Notes under the pieces: model-generated
Seen by the model: only the letters and a program-made list of their open reading frames with translations
Told to the model about the DNA's origin: nothing
Database searches by the model: none
Made by a program: the position numbers and the translations under genes
Shown here: piece after piece, positions 24,922-32,129 of the stretch
How the letters are laid out: each line of letters starts with the position of its first letter
Position numbering within the stretch: position 1 is the first letter of the stretch
Assembly (NCBI GenBank): GCA_023701125.1
Contig: JAMPXO010000022.1
Location: forward strand, 1-55,047
Reading direction: 5' to 3'
Length of the DNA: 55,047 nucleotides
DNA from: Vicinamibacteria bacterium
GTDB lineage: Bacteria; Acidobacteriota; Vicinamibacteria; Fen-336

Positions 24922-27554
24922 GCACGGCGGCGTCCCCGGCGCAGCGCGGCTTGCCGATCGACGCGCTGGTCGTGCCGGCGCTGCTGCTGCTGTGCGCGCG
25001 CGACCTGGTTGCGTTCGACCCGCCGCGGGTGCTGGCCTGGCGGCTGCTGCACGACGACGTGCTGCTGGCCGCGGCGCCGTGGCCCGTGCGGGCGTTGGTC
25101 ACGAGACCACCCGCGGACCTCGACCGCGATCCCTTCGCGCTGACGGGCGGCGGCCTGCTCGCGCTGCTGGCCGTGGCCTATCTCGCCGCGGGGCTGCTGC
25201 GCGCCGGCGTGCGGGCGCGGCTGGCGCTGCTCTCGCTCGGCGCGTTGCTGCTGGTCGGCCTGCCGACGCTCGGCTTCGTGGCGATGGGGCGCTCGGCCGA
25301 GCGCCCCTACGGCCAGGACGGCGGCGTCGTGCAACTGCCGATGGCGATCGACCGCCTGCTGGCGGGGCAGAGTCCCTACGCGGCCGACTATTCGCAGGGC
25401 GTGCTCGGCCGCCAGTCGCGGGCCTCCGCGTTCTGGGACAAGCTGGGTGGCAACCCGATCACCCGGCACCACGCATATCTGCCGGGCACCCATGCCCTGA
25501 TGCTGCCGTTCCAGCTCGCCTCGCGCGCGGTGCTCGGCTTCTTCGACCCGCGCTTCGTCACCTTGCTGGCGTGGATGCTGGCCGCGTTCCTGGCGGCCCG
25601 GCTTGCGGGCGGCGGCGGTCGCGGGTTGCTGGCCGCCGCGGGCGTGCTGGTCCACCCGCTCGCGTGGTGGCACCAGGTGTTCGGCGCCAACGAGCTGCTG
25701 TTCGTCGCGCTCTTGCTGCTGGCCGCCCACGCCGGCGAACGTGGTTCGCTGCGCCTGGCCGGGGCCTGGCTCGGCCTCGCCTGCGCGACCAAGCAGCTCG
25801 CCTGGCCCTTCGCACCGTTCCTGCTGCTGCACTGGTCGGGCGCGCTCCACGTGGGCGAGGGCGGCTGGCGCGGCGACCTGCGGGCGCTGGTTTCAGGTGA
25901 CGCGCTGCGGCGGGTGGCCGGCGCCGCGCTGGCCGGGCTCGCGGCCGCGCTGGCGGTGATCCTGCCGGTGGTGGCGCTCGACCCGCGCGCGTTCTACGCC
26001 GACGTCATCGCCTACAACGTGGGCTTCGGCGGCGACCTGTACCCGTTTGGCGGCACGCCGGGCATCGGCCTCGCCAACTTCGTGCTCTACGCCGGCGTCC
26101 TCGCGGAATTGCGCGATCCGTTCCCGCTCGGCCGCCTGTACCCGCTGCTGGTCCCGCTCGGGTTGCTGATGGTGCGTGCGCAACTGCGCGCGCCAGGCCT
26201 CGGCACGGCGCTGCTCAACGGCTCCGCGGCGCTGTGCGCGTCGCTCTACCTGTCGCGGATCGTACACGCGAACTACTTCGTGGCCGCCGCCGTGCTGCTG
26301 CCGCTCGCCGTGTTGCTGCGCCGGCGCGACGGCGATGCGGCCGTCGTGCCGTCACTGTTGCTGCTGGCCGCGGTCGAGGTCGCCGAGAACGGGCTGTTCC
26401 GGGCGAGCTGGGAACAGGCGCGGGCCGCGGGGCTCGAGGCCTGGCTGTTCCGGCCGCTGGCCGCGCTCGCACCGCGTGCGGGCCTGGAGCTGACGGACGA
26501 CCCGTTGGGCCTCGCCGTCGCGGGCCTGCTCGCCGGCGGCGCGGTGCTGTGGCTCGCGGCCTGCGCAGCCGGGGCTTCGCTGCGGGCGCGGGCCGGCCTG
26601 CTGGCGGCGCTGCTGATCGCGATCGTCGCGCCCGTCGTGGTCGTCGCGCGCCTCGGCGAAGCCACGGGCGTAGGTCGCGAGGAGAGCGGGTGGAGCGTGC
26701 AGGCCACGGCCGCGGGCGAGCGCCTGCGCGCGTTCGGGAGCCCGTGGCAGCGCCCCGGCGAGGCCCGGCCCGCGTCGCGCGAGGCCGTTTCGTCGAGCTT
26801 CCGGCTGGAGCCGCCGCGACAGTTCACACCCGAGCCGCCGCGGGCCACGCCGGGTGCCGCCTGGCTCGGCGCACTCCACGGCGCGCTCGACCCGCGCCGC
26901 GGCGCGATCGTGGGGCTGGCCCTGCTCGCGCTGGTCTCCGCTCTCGCGGGGCGGCGCCTGGGGCTCGACCCGCGGCTGCTCGCGGCGGCCGTGGTGTCGC
27001 CGCCGATGCTGACGGCGCTCGTGTGGGGCGGCGGAGCGGCCTACGCGACCGCGCAGCTGATGCTCGCCGGGGCCGTGCTCGCCCGCGGCTACGCCCGGCT
27101 GGGCGGGGTGCTGCTGGGTGCGGCGATCGCCATCGAGCCCTGTGCCATGGGCGCGCTGCCGTTGCTCGGCCTGCTCGAGCCGGCCTTGCGTCGCGCGGCC
27201 GTGCGCAACCTCGGGCTGACGCTGCTGGTCGCCTGCTCGCCCCTGTTGCTCGACCCGGGTGGTGCGAGCGCGGCGTTGGCGCTGGCTGCCGAGCTGCGCC
27301 CGGGGATCGGGCTGTCGGGACTCTGGCTGGTGCGAGGCGCCGGCACCGCTGCGTTCCTGATCCTGGCGATCGCCGTGCTGGTGACGGTCGCCCGGGTCGC
27401 GCGGCGGGCCGTGTCCGCGACGCCGTGGAGCGCGTCGGCGCTGGCCGTCGCGGCCTGCGTCGTGCTGGCTCCGGGGCTGCCCGCGTCGGCGCTGGCCCTG
27501 CCGCTCGGCCTGCTCGCGGCAGGCGCCGCCCACGAAGCGGATGTGGAGGGCTGA
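24918..27554 (+). CDS. Large polytopic membrane protein, glycosyltransferase-87-like
   Basis: An 878-residue protein with perhaps 18-20 TM helices. The first half resembles GT87/DUF2029 polyprenol-phosphate glycosyltransferases: an early loop with P-Y-G-Q-D-G-G-V ... A-G-Q-S-P-Y-A-A-D-Y, then P-G-T-H-A-L-M-L-P-F and C-A-T-K-Q-L-A-W-P-F. The C-terminal half has further helices and a hydrophilic loop at about 580-650. GTG 24918 overlaps the MFS stop. Lipid-linked sugar transfer to the cell surface is inferred from the fold class only. It is unusually long for the family. Confidence 0.75.
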   Translation: MSTAASPAQRGLPIDALVVPALLLLCARDLVAFDPPRVLAWRLLHDDVLLAAAPWPVRALVTRPPADLDRDPFALTGGGLLALLAVAYLAAGLLRAGVRARLALLSLGALLLVGLPTLGFVAMGRSAERPYGQDGGVVQLPMAIDRLLAGQSPYAADYSQGVLGRQSRASAFWDKLGGNPITRHHAYLPGTHALMLPFQLASRAVLGFFDPRFVTLLAWMLAAFLAARLAGGGGRGLLAAAGVLVHPLAWWHQVFGANELLFVALLLLAAHAGERGSLRLAGAWLGLACATKQLAWPFAPFLLLHWSGALHVGEGGWRGDLRALVSGDALRRVAGAALAGLAAALAVILPVVALDPRAFYADVIAYNVGFGGDLYPFGGTPGIGLANFVLYAGVLAELRDPFPLGRLYPLLVPLGLLMVRAQLRAPGLGTALLNGSAALCASLYLSRIVHANYFVAAAVLLPLAVLLRRRDGDAAVVPSLLLLAAVEVAENGLFRASWEQARAAGLEAWLFRPLAALAPRAGLELTDDPLGLAVAGLLAGGAVLWLAACAAGASLRARAGLLAALLIAIVAPVVVVARLGEATGVGREESGWSVQATAAGERLRAFGSPWQRPGEARPASREAVSSSFRLEPPRQFTPEPPRATPGAAWLGALHGALDPRRGAIVGLALLALVSALAGRRLGLDPRLLAAAVVSPPMLTALVWGGGAAYATAQLMLAGAVLARGYARLGGVLLGAAIAIEPCAMGALPLLGLLEPALRRAAVRNLGLTLLVACSPLLLDPGGASAALALAAELRPGIGLSGLWLVRGAGTAAFLILAIAVLVTVARVARRAVSATPWSASALAVAACVVLAPGLPASALALPLGLLAAGAAHEADVEG

Positions 27555-27568
27555 GGGGACCGGGAAGT

Positions 27569-27653
27569 TGGTGCCGGAGGCGGGACTCGAACCCGCACGG
27601 TTTTACCCACACGCCCCTCAAACGTGCGTGTCTGCCAATTCCACCACTCCGGC
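27569..27653 (-). tRNA. tRNA-Leu(GAG)
   Basis: The reverse strand folds as an 85-nt class II tRNA. The acceptor stem is GCCGGAG/CTCCGGC, the D loop has A-A-T-T-G-G-C-A-G-A, the anticodon stem CACGT/GCGTG holds the loop TTGAGGG with anticodon GAG, a long variable arm follows (GGT/ACC stem), and the T arm is GCGGG-TTCGAGT-CCCGC. The 3' end ACCA is encoded. It reads CTC/CTT codons. It lies just after the polytopic membrane gene on the opposite strand. Confidence 0.97.
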
Positions 27654-27861
27654 ACCGGAGTACGCGGAACCCGAATCCTAGGCGCGGGGAGCGGCTCGTG
27701 TCAACCTACGGGTGGCGTCGCCGGGAGTGGATCCCGGCGACGGTCTGACGGGTTCCGACGCCGGGATGAACCCGGCGCCGGTCCCATGGGGGCTACGTCG
27801 CGAACGGACGCTCCTCCGCCCCCAAACCCCCGGTCGGGGGCTACGCACCCTCAGGGCCCGA
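27654..27861. other. Intergenic spacer with hairpins, no gene
   Basis: 208 nt between tRNA-Leu and the flavoprotein gene, with no credible reading frame. It holds an 11-bp perfect hairpin, CGTCGCCGGGA (27716-27726), loop GTGGA, TCCCGGCGACG (27732-27742), then the second copy of the dispersed repeat. The first hairpin could end transcription from either side, but there is no T-run. Confidence 0.75.
27759..27840. repeat. Dispersed intergenic repeat, copy 2 (hairpins)
   Basis: CGCCGGG-ATGAA-CCCGGCG (27759-27777) forms a 7-bp hairpin, TGGGGGC (27787-27793) pairs with GCCCCCA (27818-27824), and CCCCCG-GT-CGGGGG (27827-27840) forms a third. The order, spacing and many exact bases (CCCATGGGGGCT, ACGGACGC, CTCCGCCCCCAAACCCCC) match 13088-13165. 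Confidence 0.7.
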
Positions 27862-29433
27862 TCATCCCGCGCGCAGGTCGGCGATCGCCACACGGGCCGC
27901 GTTGGCGCCGGGCCAGCCGGTGACGCCGCCGCCGGGGTGGGCGCCGGCGCCGCACAGGTACAGGCCGGGGACGGGCGTGCGGTAGCGGCTGAAACCGATC
28001 AGCGGCCGGCCGACGAAGAGCTGGTTGAGCGACATCTCGCCGTGCGTCGGGTGGCCGCCGGTCAGCCCCCACTCGCGCTCCAGGTCGAGCGGCGTCAGCA
28101 CCTGCCGCGCCAGCACCCGCGCGCGCAGGCCCGGCATGCGCTGCTCCAGGGCGTCCAGCACGCGCTCCGCGAGCGCGTCGCGCTGCGTGTCCCAGTGCCC
28201 CTCGCGCAGTGGGTACGGGGTGAACTGCACGTGGACCGACATCACGTGCTTGCCGGCGGGAGCCAGCGCGGGGTCGTGCAGCGAAGGCAGGGCGACCTCG
28301 AGCAGCGGCTGGCGCGAAGGCGCGCCGTACTTGGCGTCGTCGTAGGCGCGCTCGAGAGCTTCGACGCTGTCGGCCAGCAGCAGGCGCGCCGCGGCGTGCT
28401 CGGGAGCGAGGCCGCGGACCTGCGGCAGGCCGTCGAGCGCGAGGTTGAGCTTGCTCACCATGCCGGCGGTGCGGAAGCAGGTCAGCCGCTCGCGGTCGTC
28501 GGGGTCGAGCGCCTCGGGCGCGAGCAGGCGCAGGAACGTCGTGTGCGGGTCGGCCGAGGAGAGCACGGCGCGGCAGGCGATCTCCTCGCCGGAGTCGAGC
28601 CCGACGGCGGCGACGCGGCCGTCGCGCACGACGAGTTTCGCGACGCGAGCGCCGGTGCGGATCTCGCCGCCGAGCGCCTGCACGCGTGCCGCCAGCGCCG
28701 CCGTCAGCGCGCCCGGGCCGCCTTTCACGAACACCGCCTCGCCCGCGGCCGAGCCGTCGCCGGCAGCGGCCTGCAGCAACAGGTTGGCGGTGGTGCCCGC
28801 CGACCCGGGGCCGGCCAGCACGCGGGTCACGGCCAGCGCGCACAGCGCCGTGCGGGCGGGCTCGGACTCCAGCCACTCCGCCGCGAAATCGGCGACCGCC
28901 ATCGGCGCGTAGCGAAGCAGGCGCTGGCCGTCGCCGCGGCCGAGCCTCACCAGCGACAGCCCGAGCCGGCCCATCGGCACCGCGTCACTCCACTTCGGCG
29001 CGCCGAGCTCGGGTGGCACGGTGTCGCACACGGCGGCCGCCAGCCGGCCGAGATGGCGCAGCGTCGCGTCGAGCGCGGGCCACGCCCGCGCGTCCGCGGC
29101 GGACAGCGAGCGCAGCGCGTCGGCGGTTCGCGCCGGGTCGCCGAACAGCGGCAGCGCGCCGCCCTCGCCATGGAGCAGCACCACGCGCGGCTCCGGCCGC
29201 AGCAGCTCGACGCCGGTCACGCCCAGCGCGTCGAGCACCGAGGCGCGGAACGGACCGGTGGTGTGGGCCAGCACGGGTGCGCGGAACCCCGGGTGGATCT
29301 CGGCGGTCGCGGCTGCACCGCCGACTTCCGCCCGGGCCTCGAGCAGCAGCGGCTGCAGCCCGGCTTTCGCCAGCAGCCCCGCGGCGGTCAGGCCGTTGGG
29401 GCCGCCGCCGAGCACCACGACGCGCGCGCTCAC
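27862..29433 (-). CDS. PYROXD2-like FAD-dependent oxidoreductase 2
   Basis: A 523-residue flavoprotein of the phytoene-desaturase/PYROXD2 superfamily. The Rossmann motif is at the very N-terminus (V-V-V-L-G-G-G-P-N-G-L-T-A-A, then L-L-E-A-R-A-E-V-G-G-A-A). The FAD-closing segment at the C-terminus is G-L-Y-L-C-G-A-G-A-H-P-G-G-G-V. GTG 29433 overlaps the stop of the upstream paralogue (GTGA). The substrate is unknown; no other carotenoid genes occur here, so carotenoid desaturation is not supported. Confidence 0.88.
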   Translation of the reverse strand: MSARVVVLGGGPNGLTAAGLLAKAGLQPLLLEARAEVGGAAATAEIHPGFRAPVLAHTTGPFRASVLDALGVTGVELLRPEPRVVLLHGEGGALPLFGDPARTADALRSLSAADARAWPALDATLRHLGRLAAAVCDTVPPELGAPKWSDAVPMGRLGLSLVRLGRGDGQRLLRYAPMAVADFAAEWLESEPARTALCALAVTRVLAGPGSAGTTANLLLQAAAGDGSAAGEAVFVKGGPGALTAALAARVQALGGEIRTGARVAKLVVRDGRVAAVGLDSGEEIACRAVLSSADPHTTFLRLLAPEALDPDDRERLTCFRTAGMVSKLNLALDGLPQVRGLAPEHAAARLLLADSVEALERAYDDAKYGAPSRQPLLEVALPSLHDPALAPAGKHVMSVHVQFTPYPLREGHWDTQRDALAERVLDALEQRMPGLRARVLARQVLTPLDLEREWGLTGGHPTHGEMSLNQLFVGRPLIGFSRYRTPVPGLYLCGAGAHPGGGVTGWPGANAARVAIADLRAG

Positions 29434-31019
29434 GCGCGCCCTCGCGCCTGGTCCTTGATCGCCTCGAGCGCCGCCAGTCGACCCGGGGCGCCCATGATGC
29501 CGCCGCCCGGGTGGGCGCCCGAGGCGCACAGGTAGAGCCCGCGCACCGGGGTGCGGAAGCGGGCGAAGCCGGCCACTGGCCGCAGCAGGAAGAGCTGCTC
29601 GAGCGACAGCTCGCCGTGGAAGATGTTGCCCTCGCTGAGGCCGAAGTCGCGCTCGAGGTCGAGCGGCGTCACCACCTGGCGGTGCAGGATGATGTCGCGG
29701 ATGTTCGGCGCGTACTGCGCGATGGTGTCGACCACCGCGTCGCCGAACGCCTCCTTCTTCTGGTCCCAGGTGCCCTCGCGCAGCTTGTAGGGGGCGTACT
29801 GCACGAAGCACGACAGCACGTGCTTGCCGGGCGGAGCGACCGTGGGGTCGGTCAGCGAGGGGATCACCATGTCGATGTACGGGCGCTTCGAGTAGTCGCC
29901 GTACTTGGCCTCGTCGTAGGCGCGCTCCATGTAGTCGACCGACGGGCTGATCGACAGCGCGCCCCGCAGGTGGGAGCCGGCCCCGGGCAGGCAGGTGAAC
30001 TCGGGCAACGCGTCGAGCGCGATGTTCACCTTGCCCGACGAGCCGCGGAACTTGAAGCGCTTCACCTCCGCCAGGAAGTCGGCGGGCAGCGCGGACGCTT
30101 CGACGAGCGAGACGAAGGTGCGCCGCGGGTCGAGACCCGAGAGCACGAGCGGCGCATCGATCTCGTCGCCGCCGACGAGCGCCACGCCGGTGGCGCGGCC
30201 CTGCTTCACCTTGATCGCGGCGACCGAGGCCTCGGTGCGGATCGCAACACCGGCCTCGCGGGCGGCGGCGGCGATCGCGTTGCTGATCGCCCCGGTGCCG
30301 CCCTTGGCGAAACCCCACGAGCGGAAGGCGCCGTCGATCTCGCCCATGTAGTGGTGGAGCAGCACGTACGCGCTGCCCGGCGAGCGCACGCCGAGGAAGG
30401 TGCCGATGATGCCCGAGGCGCTCATCGTCGCCTTCAGCACGTCGGTCTCGAACCAGCGGTCGAGCAGGTCGACCGCGCTGGTCGTCATCAGCTGCAGCAG
30501 GTTGTGCTGGTCGGCGCGGGGCAGCGCCATGAAGCGCTTCGCCATCTGGGCCTGGCTCTTGACCGCGTCCCAGTCGGGCGCCCAGGGATCGGGCGGCACC
30601 ATGGCGAGCACCGGTTTCACGAAGCGGGCCATGTCGGCCATCGCCTTGCCGTACTCGTCGTAGGCGTCCGCGTCCCGCCGCGAGTGGCGGGCGATCTCGC
30701 GCCGGGTGTGGGCGTGGTCGTTCGTGCGCCACAGGTAGTCGCCGTCCATCGGCGTGAAGGTGCCGTCGAGGGGCAGGATCTCGAGCCCGTGCCGGGGCAG
30801 TTCCAGGTCGCGGATGATCTCGGGCCGCAGCAGCGAGACCACGTAGCTGCACACGGAGTACTTGAAGCCCGGGAAGAGTTCCTCGGTCACCGCGGCGCCG
30901 CCCAGCACGTGCCGGCGCTCGAGCACCAGCACCTGGCGGCCGGCGCGCGCGAGATAGGCCGCTGCGGTCAGCCCGTTGTGGCCGCCGCCGACGACGATCG
31001 CGTCGTAACGCTGGGGCAT
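29430..31019 (-). CDS. PYROXD2-like FAD-dependent oxidoreductase 1
   Basis: A 529-residue paralogue of the next gene. It has A-I-V-V-G-G-G-H-N-G-L-T-A-A-A-Y-L (FAD-binding), V-L-E-R-R-H-V-L-G-G-A-A, and C-terminal G-L-Y-L-C-A-S-G-A-H-P-G-G-G-I-M-G-A-P-G. The shared V-T-P-L-D-L-E-R and Y-D-E-A-K-Y-G blocks identify the PYROXD2 group. ATG 31019 has a TAGAAT -10 box just upstream. It is co-transcribed with its partner; the pair may act as a heterodimer, which is only an inference from tandem arrangement. Confidence 0.9.
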   Translation of the reverse strand: MPQRYDAIVVGGGHNGLTAAAYLARAGRQVLVLERRHVLGGAAVTEELFPGFKYSVCSYVVSLLRPEIIRDLELPRHGLEILPLDGTFTPMDGDYLWRTNDHAHTRREIARHSRRDADAYDEYGKAMADMARFVKPVLAMVPPDPWAPDWDAVKSQAQMAKRFMALPRADQHNLLQLMTTSAVDLLDRWFETDVLKATMSASGIIGTFLGVRSPGSAYVLLHHYMGEIDGAFRSWGFAKGGTGAISNAIAAAAREAGVAIRTEASVAAIKVKQGRATGVALVGGDEIDAPLVLSGLDPRRTFVSLVEASALPADFLAEVKRFKFRGSSGKVNIALDALPEFTCLPGAGSHLRGALSISPSVDYMERAYDEAKYGDYSKRPYIDMVIPSLTDPTVAPPGKHVLSCFVQYAPYKLREGTWDQKKEAFGDAVVDTIAQYAPNIRDIILHRQVVTPLDLERDFGLSEGNIFHGELSLEQLFLLRPVAGFARFRTPVRGLYLCASGAHPGGGIMGAPGRLAALEAIKDQARGRA

Positions 31020-31031
31020 GGGAGTGGGCGG

Positions 31032-31037
31032 ATTCTA
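31032..31037 (-). promoter_or_regulatory. -10 box TAGAAT for the flavoprotein pair
   Basis: On the minus strand TAGAAT ends 12 nt before ATG 31019, with no Shine-Dalgarno between. The transcript would have a leader of only about 5 nt. Confidence 0.45.
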
Positions 31038-31200
31038 GCCGCGGCCGGGCCCGCGCGTCGTCGACTACCGACTACGACTACGAGCCGTCACTCGTCGTGG
31101 ACGTTCCCGGTTGTGTTGCACGAGCCGCGCCGACGCCTCGGTACCGCCGGTGGGCGCCGTCACGGCTCGTGCCCGGCTGGTCGTGGAACGCCGGTTGTAC

Positions 31201-31278
31201 CGCGCTACCTCCTCGCTGGAGGGCCCTCTGCCCGCCCTTCGAAGGCGGGGCAGAGGGCCCCGCCGAGGAGGTAGCGCG
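31201..31278 (+). repeat. 78-nt long palindrome that covers the ribosome binding site of the next gene
   Basis: CGCGCTACCTCCTCG (31201-31215) pairs perfectly with CGAGGAGGTAGCGCG (31264-31278), and GGGCCCTCTGCCC (31221-31233) with GGGCAGAGGGCCC (31248-31260). The apex contains TTCGAA flanked by GCC/GGC. Only small internal loops (5 nt and 3 nt) break the stem. The right arm contains GAGGAGGT (31265-31272), the ideal Shine-Dalgarno for ATG 31279, so in RNA it would be fully base-paired. In DNA it could extrude as a cruciform. Confidence 0.9.
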
Positions 31279-31707
31279 ATGGCACAGGCGAACCCGTACC
31301 CCGGCAAGTCCGGCACCAGTCTCGATCGCTTGGACTGTTATCGGTTAGCCCGGGTGTTCTACGGCCTGGCGGTGAACCTGGCTCCCCACGGATCCGGCTT
31401 GGGGGATCAGCTCCGGCGCGCGGCGGCGAGCACGGTGCTCAACCTGGCAGAAGGTGCGAGCCGCCCGTCGCTGCGGGAGCAAGCCCGGTTCACGGCGATC
31501 GCAAGGGGCTCGGCGCTGGAGGGCATGGCTGTCCTCGACCTGTTGTCGGTGGACACCCGAAGCCCCAAGGTCCTGGCGGAAGCCCGCACGATCCCCCCGT
31601 TTTCGGTCGAGAGGTGTCAATCCGTCCCAACTGCGGCGAGGCTACGGTACCCTCGGCCGAGCGCAGCGTCCGTTGTCGGCCGAGCCACTGGAGTGAAGCC
31701 ACTGTGA
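31279..31707 (+). CDS. Four-helix-bundle protein (S23 / IVS-type)
   Basis: A 142-residue protein. Residues about 14-100 match the four-helix-bundle family (TIGR02436-like): L-D-C-Y-R-L-A-R, Q-L-R-R-A-A-A-S-T-V-L-N-L-A-E-G-A-S-R-P-S and R-F-T-A-I-A-R-G-S-A-L-E. This family includes proteins encoded in 23S rRNA intervening sequences and the Avd accessory protein of diversity-generating retroelements. Here neither rRNA nor a reverse transcriptase is nearby. The last helix is not recognisable; after about residue 103 the sequence turns Pro/Arg-rich, so the C-terminus may be frameshifted or replaced. The stop overlaps the next GTG. Confidence 0.78.
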   Translation: MAQANPYPGKSGTSLDRLDCYRLARVFYGLAVNLAPHGSGLGDQLRRAAASTVLNLAEGASRPSLREQARFTAIARGSALEGMAVLDLLSVDTRSPKVLAEARTIPPFSVERCQSVPTAARLRYPRPSAASVVGRATGVKPL

Positions 31708-32129
31708 ACATCGCGAGCACCAGGCACGAGGTCCGGACCCGGGTCGAGGCGGGGGATATCGACCAGCTCGGGCATGTCAACAACCTCGTGTACCTGCGCT
31801 GGGTGCAGGAGGCCGCGATCTCGCACTGGCGGGTGCTGGCGAGCGCCGAAGAGCAGGCGAGCGTGGCGTGGGTCGTCCATCGCCACGAGATCGACTACCT
31901 GCGGCCCGCGTTCGTCGGCGAGGCGATCACGCTGCGGACGTGGGTCGGAGGCGCGACGCCCGCGACGTTCGAGCGGCTGACCGAGATCGTGAGGAGTGGC
32001 GACGGGCAGGTGCTGGCGCGGGCGCGGACGTTGTGGTGCCCGATCGACCCTGCGACCGGGCGGCTGCGTCGGATCGACGACGGGCTGCGGGCCCGGGCGT
32101 CCGTCGCGGAGCGGGCGCCCTCGTCCTAA
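31704..32129 (+). CDS. Acyl-CoA thioesterase, 4HBT hot-dog fold (YbgC/FadM type)
   Basis: A 141-residue hot-dog protein. G-D-I-D-Q-L-G-H-V-N-N-L-V-Y-L-R-W (residues 17-33) is the classic active-site helix region with the catalytic Asp and H-V-N-N. The later H-E-I-D-Y-L-R-P-A also fits the family. It hydrolyses acyl-CoA thioesters; chain length is not predictable. GTG 31704 has GGAG at 31690-31693 and overlaps the upstream stop. Tail to tail with the next gene, stops overlapping (32126-32129). Confidence 0.88.
   Translation: MNIASTRHEVRTRVEAGDIDQLGHVNNLVYLRWVQEAAISHWRVLASAEEQASVAWVVHRHEIDYLRPAFVGEAITLRTWVGGATPATFERLTEIVRSGDGQVLARARTLWCPIDPATGRLRRIDDGLRARASVAERAPSS

Larger units (their letters stand above)
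31020..31278. other. Intergenic region rich in palindromes
   Basis: 259 nt between divergent genes with no convincing small gene. On the flavoprotein side is a -10 box (ATTCTA at 31032-31037, TAGAAT on minus). Next comes a run of C-G-A-C-T-A-C direct repeats (about 31060-31085), then an inverted repeat CACGAGCCG (31119-31127) / CGGCTCGTG (31163-31171), and finally the 78-nt palindrome listed separately. Confidence 0.8.

Noticed and set aside
27862-31019. Carotenoid desaturase pair (crtI)
   Set aside because: Sequence blocks fit PYROXD2 better, and no phytoene synthase or other carotenoid gene is present.
31201-31278. Intrinsic terminator
   Set aside because: The stem is very long and ends at a start codon with a ribosome site inside it, and no T-run follows.
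31279-31707. Diversity-generating retroelement accessory gene (Avd)
   Set aside because: The fold family matches, but there is no reverse transcriptase or template/variable repeat pair in the window.
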